A stretch of 64,000 nt of DNA, taken from contig NZ_SWDV01000003.1 in assembly GCF_005877905.1 (NCBI RefSeq), positions 124,001-188,000 on the forward strand, written 5' to 3'. The notes under the pieces were generated by a model, which was not told where the DNA came from, ran no database searches, and saw only the letters and a list, made by a program, of their open reading frames with translations. Below, piece by piece: positions 1 through 10,500 of this stretch (its first letter is position 1; the number at the start of each line of letters is the position of its first letter). Source of the DNA: Pseudomonas nicosulfuronedens (GTDB taxonomy: Bacteria; Pseudomonadota; Gammaproteobacteria; Pseudomonadales; Pseudomonadaceae). The translations under genes were made by a program, and so were the position numbers.

Positions 1-1092
1 GTATTCGCGGGCCGGTTGGGTCTGCTTCTTGGCGTTTTCCATCGCATCCCAGGCCAGCGAGAGGTTCTCGTTGAGCAGCCGCAGTGCGTTGTTGCGGATG
101 TCCTGGGCCTCGTTGATCTGGTGCGAGGTGGCGTTCAGGTGGGCCTTGTCGCGCATCCCGTTGAACAGGTTGTAGCGCATCACGACCTGGGCTTCCCAGC
201 TGTTGTAGTGGCCTTCGTCGCCGTCGACGTTGTTGTTGGCCGCCTTGGCCAGTTCGGCGTCGAAGCGCGGGTAGAAGGGCGCCTTGGCGGCCTCGTACTG
301 GGCTTCGGCGGCGTTCACGTCGGCCTGGGCCGATTTCAGCAGCGGGTTGTCGGTGAGCATGTTCTGCCGGGCGACCAGCAGGTCCGGCGGGACTTCGGCC
401 TTGACCGTGGAGGGTGCCTCCAGCTGGTCCGGCATGCGGCCGGTGGCGCTATAGAAGCTGGCCTCGGCGTCGGCCAGGTTCACTTCCTCGGTGTAGAGGT
501 TGTTCTGCGCCAGGGCCAGGCGCGCGATGGCCTGGTCGTTGTCGGCAGTGGAGCCGACGCCGCGCTCGCTGCGCAGGCGGATCTGATCGCCGATACGTTC
601 GTGGGCCTGCAGGTTGTTCTTGGCCAGCGTCACCATCTCGCGGCGCTTGAGCACATCGAGGTAGACCTCGACGGTGCGCAGGGCGGCGGTTTCCGAGGTG
701 CCGAGAATTCGGAAGGCCTTGGAGTTGACGTTGGACTCGTTGCGCTTGACCTCGTTCGGGGTGCCGAAGCCGTCGAACAGCATCTGCCGCAGACGGATTT
801 CCGCATCACCGCGGGTCAGGGTTTCATCGTTGTGGTTGCCCAGTGCACGGGTGCTGGGGCTGTCGGTGTTCTCGCGGCCATAGCCCGCGACAAGGTCGAC
901 AGTCGGCAGGTAGCCGCCCCTGGCGAATTTGAGCTCTTCATCCGCGGTGAGGCGGCTGTTTACGCTCTGGCTGATTTCCGGGTGGTATTGCAGCGTGCTT
1001 TGTATAGCTTCGGTCAGCGTCATGGCTTGCCCATGAGTCCCCGACACCGCCAAAAATACACCGCTCCATAGTGCCGCGTTACGACTGCGCAT
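1..1092 (-). CDS. TolC-family type I secretion outer-membrane protein (partial, 3' end outside window)
   Basis: This is the outer-membrane channel component of a type I secretion system. The reverse strand is open for 364 codons from an ATG at 1092 to the window edge, with no stop. The protein begins MRSRNAALWSGVFLAV, a short signal-like segment ending near GQAM. It continues with the TolC/OEP pattern MTLTEAIQSTLQYHPEI, a GYLPTVDLVAGYGREN segment and long helices rich in Asn and Ala. An AGGAG ribosome site lies 7 bases before the start. It is divergent from the giant RTX adhesin at 1573, so it most likely exports that protein (LapE/BapB-like role). The ABC and membrane-fusion partners should lie beyond the left edge or elsewhere. 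The family call is firm; the pairing with the adhesin is inference from position. Confidence 0.9.
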   Translation of the reverse strand, partial: MRSRNAALWSGVFLAVSGTHGQAMTLTEAIQSTLQYHPEISQSVNSRLTADEELKFARGGYLPTVDLVAGYGRENTDSPSTRALGNHNDETLTRGDAEIRLRQMLFDGFGTPNEVKRNESNVNSKAFRILGTSETAALRTVEVYLDVLKRREMVTLAKNNLQAHERIGDQIRLRSERGVGSTADNDQAIARLALAQNNLYTEEVNLADAEASFYSATGRMPDQLEAPSTVKAEVPPDLLVARQNMLTDNPLLKSAQADVNAAEAQYEAAKAPFYPRFDAELAKAANNNVDGDEGHYNSWEAQVVMRYNLFNGMRDKAHLNATSHQINEAQDIRNNALRLLNENLSLAWDAMENAKKQTQPAREY

Positions 1093-1134
1093 GGCTTTGC
1101 TCCTGGTGTTCTCGTACTTCGATGCTCTCGGATC

Positions 1135-1148
1135 GCCAATTTATTGGC
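1135..1148. promoter_or_regulatory. FleQ-box-like palindrome
   Basis: The sequence GCCAATTTATTGGC lies 43 bases upstream of the tolC-like start. Its reverse complement, GCCAATAAATTGGC, differs from the FleQ box as I recall it (GTCANTAAATTGAC) at two symmetric positions. FleQ controls adhesin and polysaccharide genes in response to c-di-GMP in Pseudomonas, which fits this location. A TTTTTT run follows on the plus strand, so a weak hairpin is an alternative reading. Confidence 0.5.
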
Positions 1149-1400
1149 TTTTTTCTCTTATCAAGCGTTTCACGCCTGTAACATCAGAGCTAAGAACAAC
1201 TTTTCGAAAACCTCAGAAGAATTTTTCACATGGGTTATTCGGAAAAAATCTTATGAGCCCTGTGAAAAACCGCACATTGTTTGAACGTGCAAGCCCTCGT
1301 GTTTCCTGGGTATGGGCCGGATAAGGCGCTTGCAGAAGAAGCCAGGTACGGTTTGTAGCAGTTAGGGCGGGGACCACCGCAGAAGGACAAGAAATGCGTG

Positions 1401-1434
1401 GCCAGCATGACAAAAAATTGTCGCTGGCTTTTTG
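1401..1434 (+). promoter_or_regulatory. Leader hairpin with T tract upstream of the adhesin gene
   Basis: GCCAGC (1401-1406) pairs with GCTGGC (1423-1428), and inside it GACA (1409-1412) pairs with TGTC (1419-1422). A run of five to six T follows directly. It looks like an intrinsic terminator or attenuator in the leader, about 140 bases before the adhesin start codon. The inner GACAAAAAATTGTC also matches 11 of 14 positions of the FleQ box, counting the N, so it could be a DNA site instead. Confidence 0.4.
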
Positions 1435-1572
1435 ATGCAAAAACGCTAGCAGTCCTTTTTGCTCCCTTCGCAACTTACTTCGCAGCATCCGGATACAAGC
1501 GTGCCATGGCCTGTTTCGGTCAATTGCGTGCCGGTGGAACCGGCCGCTGGATGTGCAGCGGAGGAAGGACTC

Positions 1573-4500
1573 ATGGCTACTTTGATGGGTGTCGTCAGCA
1601 AGGTAATCGGCGAAGTGTTTGCGGTAGCCGCCGATGGATCGCGTCGTCCTTTGGAACAGGGAGACAAGGTTTTTGTCGGTGAGCAACTGGTCACCGGCGC
1701 CAATGGCGCAGTCGCGCTGAAGGTCGCCGGCGGCGGCGAGATCACGCTGGGCCGCGACAGCGCCCTGCCGCTGACCTCACAGATGCTTGCCGCTGCACAC
1801 CAGGCGGAACAGGGGGACCAGGCGGTTGCCCAGCAGCAGCCGGCGACGCCGACCCATCAGGACGTCACGGATGTGAAGGCCTTGCAGGCCGCCATTGCCG
1901 CGGGCGTCGACCCGACCCAGGCTGCAGAAGCCACTGCCGCCGGCCCGAGCGCTGCGGGCGCTGCCAATGGCAAGCCCGGTGGCGGGCACTCCTTCGTTCT
2001 ACTGACGGAAGTCGGTGGGCACATCGACCCGGTCATCGGCTTCCCCACTGGGCCAATCGGTTCCGGTCCCTTGCCTCTGCGCGAGTTCGACGGCACCCCG
2101 GATGTACGCCCCGAGGCTGAACCTCCCGTGGTTCCGCCGGATGGCCAGCCGACCGCTGGCCCCAGCGGACCTGGCGCCTCCAGTGTGTTCGAGGCCGGCC
2201 TGCCCGGCGGCATTCCCGATGGTGCCGGCGAGGGGGCGACCCTCTCCGGCAACCTGGGCTATGACTTCGGCAGCGATGGTGTTGGCAGCTTCTCCTGGGG
2301 CACCGTCGGGCTGCCTAGCCTGACCTCCGGTGGCGTCGCCATCACCTACAGCGTCAGCCCGGACGGTCACGTCCTCACCGGCAGCGCCAATGGCACGCCG
2401 GTCTTTACCGTGACCCTCACCGATATCAACACTGGCGCCTTCGAAGTCACCCTGCTGCAGCCGGTGGACCATCCGGTGAAGGGCAGCGAAGATACCCTGA
2501 CCTTCGATATTCCCTACACCATCACCGACGGCAACGGCACACCCGCCAACGGCAGTCTCACCGTGGGCATCGTCGACGATGCGCCGCAGGCCAGCCTGTC
2601 CGCCGATAACGGCGTGGACGTGCTGCTGCAGACCCACGACGCCAACACCGCCGGGGCGGCCTTCGACACGTCCACCGCCGATTACAGCTCGGCTTTCCAG
2701 GTGACTGCCAACTACGGCGGCGATGGCGCCGGCACCACTCAGCTGAGCTACAGCCTGAACCTGGTGGGCGGAAATGGCGCCAACTCGGGCTTGACCAGTG
2801 GCGGTGCCACCATCTACCTGTACAGCGTGGGCGGCGCCATCGTCGCGTCCACCTCGGCCAGTGCTGCCGGTATCACTGGCGAGAACACCATCTTCAGTCT
2901 GTCGGTGAACGGCAGCAGCGGGGTGGTCACCCTGACCCAGTACAGTGCCATCGACCATGCCTTGCCGGGCAGTGAAAGTGGTTATGCCAGTCAAAGCGTG
3001 GCGCTTGATTCCGGCCTGGTGCAACTGCAGGGCAACCTGACGGTTACCGACCGTGATGGCGACAGCGTTTCTTCCAGCAGCTCCATCGACCTCGGCGGCC
3101 GGGTGAGCTTCACCGACGACGGCCCGACCATTGCCGTGGGTGATACCGAAGGCCTGCACCTGACGGTGGACGAGTCCTCCCTGGGTACCGACGCCACCAG
3201 CAGCGTCTCGGCAGGCGATCTGTTCAATGCCCAGTTCGGCGCAGATGGCGCCGGCTCGATCACCTACAAGGTCGAGACCCAGGACAACACCGACAGCGGC
3301 CTGAAGGACAGCGCCACTGGCAATTCGATCTTCCTGTTCAACACCGCCAACGGTGTGGAAGGCCGTGTGGGTGGTGCGAACGGTGAAGTCGCGTTCCGCG
3401 TGACCCTCGGACAGGATGGCAAGATCACCCTCGACCAGGTCCGCGCCCTGGTGCATCCGGACAGCACCGACGCCAACGATCCACTCAGCCTCGGTGAAGG
3501 CAAGATTACGCTGACCGCTACCGTGACCGATGCCGATGGCGATCATCAGAGCGCCGGGCTCGACCTGGGCAGCAAGCTGACCTTCCTCGACGACGGCCCG
3601 AGCATTTCCGTGGGCAGCACCGAAGGCCTGCACCTGACGGTGGACGAGTCGAACCTCGGCCAGGATGCCACCAGCAGCGTATCGACAGGCGACCTGTTCA
3701 ATGCCCAGTTCGGCGCGGATGGTGCCGGCTCGATCACCTACAGGATCGAAACCCAGGACAACACCGACAGCGGCCTGAAAGACACCGCCACCGGCAGCCA
3801 GATATTCCTGTTCAATACTGCTAGCGGTGTGGAAGGTCGCGTAGGCGGTGTGAACGGCGAAGTCGCGTTCCGCGTGACGCTCGGGCAGGACGGCAAGATC
3901 ACTCTTGATCAGGTCCGCGCCCTGGTGCATCCGGACGACACCAGCAACAACGAACCGCTGAGTCTTGGCGAAGGCAAGATCAGCCTGACCGCCACCGTGA
4001 CGGACGCCGATGGTGACCATCAGAGCGCCGGGCTCGACCTGGGCAGCAAGCTGACTTTCCTCGACGATGGCCCGCGCATCTCGCCGATCGAGGGCAGCGA
4101 CCTGCACCTGAGCGTGGACGAAACTACCCTTGGCCAGGCCGCCACCAGCTCCAGCTCGGTGGCCGATCTGTTCAACGGCCAGTACGGCGCTGACGGCGCT
4201 GGCTCGATCAGCTACAAGCTCGAAGCCGCCAACAACACCGACAGTGGGCTGACCGACACGGCCACCGGGCAGCGGATCTTCCTCTTCAATACCGCCAGCG
4301 GTGTGGAGGGGCGCCTGGAGATCGGTGGCCAGACGGCTTTCCGCGTGAGCATCGATGCGGACGGCAAGGTCACCCTGGAGCAGCTGCGTGCGCTGGCGCA
4401 TCCGGACACCAGCGACGCCGATGACGCGCTGACCCTGGCCGGCAAGATCACCCTCACCGCGACCATCACCGACAAGGACGGCGACAGCGCCCAGGCCCAG

Positions 4501-7500
4501 ATCGACCTGGGTGGCAAGCTGACCTTCCTTGATGACGGCCCGAGCATCGCGCCCTCCACGGACGCCGACATCAAGCTGACGGTGGATGAGACCCACCTGA
4601 ACGTGAACGACACCAGTTCGGTCACGGTATCCGACCTGTTCACCTCGCATTTCGGTGCCGACGGTCCGGGGCAGATCACCTACAAGCTGACCACCGAAGA
4701 CGGCAAGGACAGCGGCCTGACCGATACCGCCACGGGCGAGAAGATCTTCCTCTACAACACCGCCAACGGCGTGGAAGGGCGGGTCGGTGACAGCGCTGAC
4801 GTGGCCTTCCGCGTGACCCTCGGCGCAGACGGCAAGATCACCCTCGACCAGGTGCGCGCTGTGGTTCATCCAACAGCCGATGCCAACGAGGGTGTCAGCC
4901 TCGACCCGAACAGTGTGACCCTGACGGCGACCATCACCGACAAGGACGGCGACAGCGCCCAGGCCCACATCGACCTGAGCGGCAAGCTGACCTTCCTCGA
5001 CGACGGCCCGAGCATCGAGCCTTGTACGGACGCCGACATCAAGCTGACGGTGGATGAGACCCACCTGAACGTGAACGACACCAGCACGATCACGGTGTCC
5101 GACCTGTTCACCTCGCACTTCGGCGCGGATGGCGCGGGCGACATCACCTACAAGCTCACCACCGAAGACGGCAAGGACAGCGGCCTGACCGATACCGCCA
5201 CGGGTGAGAAGATCTTCCTCTACAACACCGCCAATGGCGTGGAAGGGCGGGTCGGTGACAGCGCTGACGTGGCCTTCCGCGTAACCCTCGGCGCAGACGG
5301 CAAGATCACCCTCGACCAGGTGCGCGCTGTGGTTCATCCAACAGCCGATGCCAACGAGGGTGTCAGCCTCGACCCGAACAGTGTGACCCTGACGGCGACC
5401 ATCACGGACAAGGACGGCGACAGCGCCCAGGCCCACATCGACCTGAGCGGCAAGCTGACCTTCCTCGACGACGGCCCGAGCATCACGCCGTGCCAGGACG
5501 CCGATATCAAGCTGACCGTGGACGAGACTCACCTGGGCGTGCCGGACACCAGCACGGCCTCGGTGGCCGACCTGTTCACCATCCACTTCGGTGCCGATGG
5601 CGCCGGCACGATCACCTACAAACTGGCCGGGGCCGACAACACCGACACCGGACTGAAGGACACCGCCACCGGCAGCAAGATCTTCCTCTACAACACCGCC
5701 AACGGTATCGAAGGGCGCCTGGAGGGCACCAGCACCGTGGCCTTCCGCGTGTCCATCGACGGTGATGGCAAGGTCAGCCTGGAGCAGTTGCGCGCTCTGG
5801 CGCACCCCGATACCCATGACGCCGACGATGCGCTCAACCTCAGCGGCCAGGTCACCCTGACCGCCACCATCACTGACAAGGATGGCGACAGCGCCAGTGC
5901 CCATGTCGACCTGGGCAGCAAGCTGACCTTCCTCGATGACGGCCCGAGCATCGCTCCGTCGAGCATCTATGACATCAGCCTGGAGGTGGACGAGTCCGAT
6001 CTCTCCAATGACGCCCGCGTCGAGTCCAGCCTGGTCTCGTTGCTGTTCGAGTCGCACTTCGGCGCCGATGGTCCGGGCAGCATCACCTACAAGGTCAGCA
6101 CGGTGGATGGTACCGACAGTGGCCTGAAGACGACCCAGGGCGACTCCATCCTGCTGTACAACGTGGATGGCACGGTGGTCGGCAAGGTGCAGGGCAGCGG
6201 TGCGATCGCCTTCGTGGTCAGCGAGGACCAGGGTGCGCTCATGCTCGACCAGCGCCTGGCGCTCAAGCATCCCGACGCAAATGATTCCGATGATCCGCTG
6301 CGCCTGGACACCGGCAAGATCACCCTCACCGCCACCATCACCGATGGTGATGGCGACAAGGCTTCGGCCCATGTCGACCTGGGCAGCAAGATGGTGTTCT
6401 ACGACGATGGCCCGCAGATCGAGCCGTGCACCGATGCCGATATCAGGCTGACCGTGGACGAGACCAGGCTGGGTGTCGACGCGCAGGCCTCGGCAGGTGA
6501 TGTTTCCGCGCTGTTCACTGCCCACTTCGGCAACGACGGCGCAGGCTCCATCACCTACAAGGTCACTACCACCGATGGCACCGACAGCGGCCTGAAGGAC
6601 ACCGCCACCGGTAGCAAGATCTTCCTCTACAACACCGCCAATGGCGTCGAAGGCCGAGTGGAGGGCACCAACCTGGTGGCCTTCAGCGTGACCCAGCACA
6701 ACGGCGTGATCACCCTCGACCAGCAACGGGCGCTGGTGCACCCGATTGACACCGATGCCAACGATCCACTGAGTCTTGGCACTGACAAGATCAGCCTCAC
6801 CGCCACCATTACCGATGGCGACGGCGACCACGCTTCGGCCAGCATCGACCTGGGCGGCAAGCTGACCTTCCTCGACGATGGGCCGCACATCGAGCCATGC
6901 ACCGACGCCGACATTCGCCTGGAAGTGGACGAGACCAACCTGGCCAGCGATGCACGTGTCGAAGCCCCGTTGGTGTCGGAGCTGTTCACCACCAGCTTCG
7001 GCGCTGACGGAGCCGGTTCGGTCGCCTACAAGGTCACGACCGTGGATGGGACCGACAGCGGCCTGCGCGAAAGCGCCGGCGGCGCGCGCATCCTGCTGTT
7101 CAACGACGGTAACGGCGTGGTCGGCAAGGTCGAAGGCACCGGCGCCGTGGCCTTCGTGGTGCGCCCCGACGGCGGCGCACTCACGCTGGATCAGCGCGTG
7201 GCTTTCATCCATCCCGACAAGCTCAGCGACAATGAGGGCTTGAGCATCGCCGAGGGCAAGATCACCCTGACTGCGACCATCACCGACAAGGACGGTGACA
7301 GCGACAACGCCTCCATCGACCTGGGCAGCAAGCTGGTGTTCCATGACGATGCGCCGAGCATCAGCGCCAACGCCGGCCAGGCGCCGACCCTGACGGTGGA
7401 CGAGACTGCGCTGGCCACCGACGCCACTGGCAACTTCAGTGGCGCCTTCACCTCCAGCGGCGGTGCCGATGGCGGCAGCGTCGCCTACAGCCTGGCCGCC

Positions 7501-10500
7501 ACCAACGGCACGGCCAGCGGGCTGCAGACCACCAGCGGGCAGAGCATCGTGCTGGTCAAGGTCAGCGACACCGTGGTGGAGGGCCGCGTTGGCGGCGTCA
7601 ATGGCGCGACTGCCTTCAGCCTGACCCTTAACAGCGTCACCGGCGAGCTCAAGCTCGACCAGCAACTGGCGCTCAAGCACGCGGACACCACCAACCCCAA
7701 CGATTCGGTCAATCTGCCGGGCAGCAAGGTCTCCCTGGTGGCGACCATCACCGATGGCGATGGCGACCACAAGTCCGCCAGCATCGACCTGGGCGACAAG
7801 CTGGTCTTCAAGGACGATGGCCCCGTGCTCATCGCCGGTGGCAACGTGACCGGCCAGGTCATGGAAGATGCCCTGCCCAGCGGCAACCCCGATGGAGCCG
7901 CCGACACCACCGTGGCCAAGGGCACGCTCGCCGGCCTGGTGAACTTTGGTGCGGACGGCCCCGGCGCCTTTTCGCTGACCGGCGACTACTCCTCGCTGAC
8001 CTCGCAGCACCTGACCTCCGGCGGTGTGGCTCTGGCCTACAGCGTGGTCGGCAACGTGCTGACCGCTATGGCGGGCTCCAAGACCGTCTTCACTCTGTCG
8101 GTGGATGCGGCGGGCAACTACGAGTTCAAGCTGTCCGGCCCGCTGGACCATCCGCTGCACAATGGCAGTGACACGGAGCAGCTCTCGCTCAACCTTGGCG
8201 GAGTGATCAAGGCCTCCGACGGCGACGGCGACCCGGTCAGCCTGGGCAGCGGCTCGCTGGTGATCAACGTGCAGGACGACCTGCCGGTAGTGCACAGCGA
8301 ACCACCGTGCCAGGACGTGGCCGAAGTCCCCGGTTTCGTGCTGGGTGGCACGCTCGATGTGAGCTTCGGCGGTGATGGCCTGGGAGCCTTCGATCTCAGT
8401 GGCAATACCGCGCCGGATGGCCTGACCTATGTGGTCACCCAACTGGCGGGTGGTGGCTCGCAACTGACTGCCTACGACGGTAACAACGAGGCCTTCTTCG
8501 TCCTCAAGGTCAACGCCGATGGCACCTACAGCTTCGAGGTGCTCAATTCGCGGCCGATCTCCGAGGTGGAGTATGACCTCACCCAGGTTTCCGCCGGCGG
8601 TCCGCGTCCTTCGATCACCCTGACGGCCGATGGCCTGTCGGTGGTCTTCAGTAGCCCCAACGGCAACGTGAACCCCTCCGACAATGGCATGGGCGTGGGT
8701 GGCAACAACCTGATCACCCCCGGGGAGTCTCTCAACATCGCGTTCAGCGAGAAGATCTACGACGCCAGCTTCGACGTGCAGAAACTCTCCAGCAGTGATG
8801 TGCTGAGCTGGAAAGTGCTGGGTGAAGGCGGCGTGGTGCTGGCGACCGGCACCTACTCGCCGCCGGCCGGCAATGGCGAGAACAGCTCGGTGTCCTTCAA
8901 CCTGCTCACCGACGGGCACTTCACTACCGGCTCGGCCTTCCAGCTGTCCGAAGGTGGCTTCAACAGCGTGGTGCTGAGCAGCAATAGCGGTGATTACCGT
9001 GTTGTCACCGTCTCCGCCGGGCAGTCGGTTCTGCCCGAGGATATCGACCTCAACTTCCACGTCGGCATCACCGACGGCGATGGTGACAGTACCGGGCTGA
9101 ACCTGTGCGTGGACCTGAGCGCACCGCAACCCCTGCTGGTAGTCGGCAGCAACAGCGGTGATGTCGATGGTTCGAGCACCCAGCACACCTTGCCCAACCC
9201 GCAGGATGTGGACAAGGCCGGGACCATCAGCGGCGGCGCTGGCAGCGACGTGCTGATCGGCGATCCGGGTGGGGTGTCGGTCTATACCCAGCCGGGCAAG
9301 AACTACAACATCTCGCTGATCGTCGATACCTCCGGCAGCATGGCCGATCCGTCGGGCAGCAACATGTCACGCATGGCCCTGGCCAAGAACGCGCTGGTCA
9401 ACCTGGTGAACACCATCAAGGGCCACGACGGGGTGATCAATGTCAGCCTGGTGTCCTTCAGCGACAACGCCCACATCACCACCTTCAATGGCCTGAGTGC
9501 CGCTAACGTGACGGCACTGATCGCCGCCATCAACGCGCTCAGCGCCAACGGGGCGACCAACTACGATGACGCCATGCAGAAGGCCTCGTCCTGGTTCAAC
9601 AGCCAGGTCAGCACCAACCATGCGGACGCGGCCCATGGCTACGTCAACCTGGCCTTCTTCCTCACCGATGGCAACCCGACCGTGTGGAACGGCTACAACG
9701 GCAGTGGCGATACCACCAACTACAACGACATCAACGCCGCGCTGACTTCCGGTAATGACATGCTCCATGGTGCCGGTGTTCTCAGCGGCGCCAATGCGGT
9801 GGACGTCAACGCCATCGGCATCGGCAGCGGCATCAACAGCAACTACCTGAAGTTCTTCGACAACACCGACACCACCGGGTCCGGTTCGGTGACCGTTGAC
9901 GGTCAGAACATCACCAACACCGTTGGCCAGCCGCAAATCATCAACACCGCCGAGCAGTTGCAGGCGGCCTTGCAGGAAGGCTTCAGCACCAGCACTCCAG
10001 TGACCGTGGGCAACGATCATCTGGTCGGTGGCGCGGGCAACGACATCCTGTTCGGTGATGTCATCAACACCGACCAGCTGGCCTGGGCCGGGCATGCTGC
10101 CGGCACACACAACGGCCAGGGCTTCCAGGGACTGGTGGACTACCTGACTGCTACCAATGGTACGGCGCCGACGGCGGCGACGATCAGCAACTACATCATC
10201 CAGCATGCGGATCAGCTCAACGTCGCCGGTGACACCCGCGGTGGCGACGACATCCTCGAAGGCGGCGCCGGCAATGACCTGATGTTCGGCCAGGGCGGCA
10301 ACGACAAGCTGATCGGTGGGCCCGGTGACGACATCATGTACGGCGGTACCGGCGCGGACGAGTTCATCTGGAAGTCCGGCGACACCGGCCACGATGTGAT
10401 CAAGGACTTCAACATCGCCGAGCATGACGTACTGAACTTCGCCGACCTGCTGCAAGGGGAGGCCGCCACGGCCTCGTCGCTGGCGCATTACCTGACCTTC

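Larger units (their letters stand above)
1093..1572. promoter_or_regulatory. Divergent promoter region between tolC-like gene and RTX adhesin
   Basis: This gap of 480 bases carries no supportable gene and is much more AT-rich than its surroundings, notably around 1140-1250. It must hold the promoters for both flanking genes. Two internal structures are listed separately: a palindrome at 1135-1148 and a hairpin with T tract at 1401-1434. Short ORFs here overlap the adhesin leader or lack ribosome sites and are not credible genes. Confidence 0.7.

Noticed and set aside
1999-9186. A 2395-codon open frame antisense to the adhesin gene
   Set aside because: It mirrors the tandem repeats of the sense gene (repetitive VEEGQLAAQVD-like text), has no ribosome site or homology, and arises from GC-rich codon bias.
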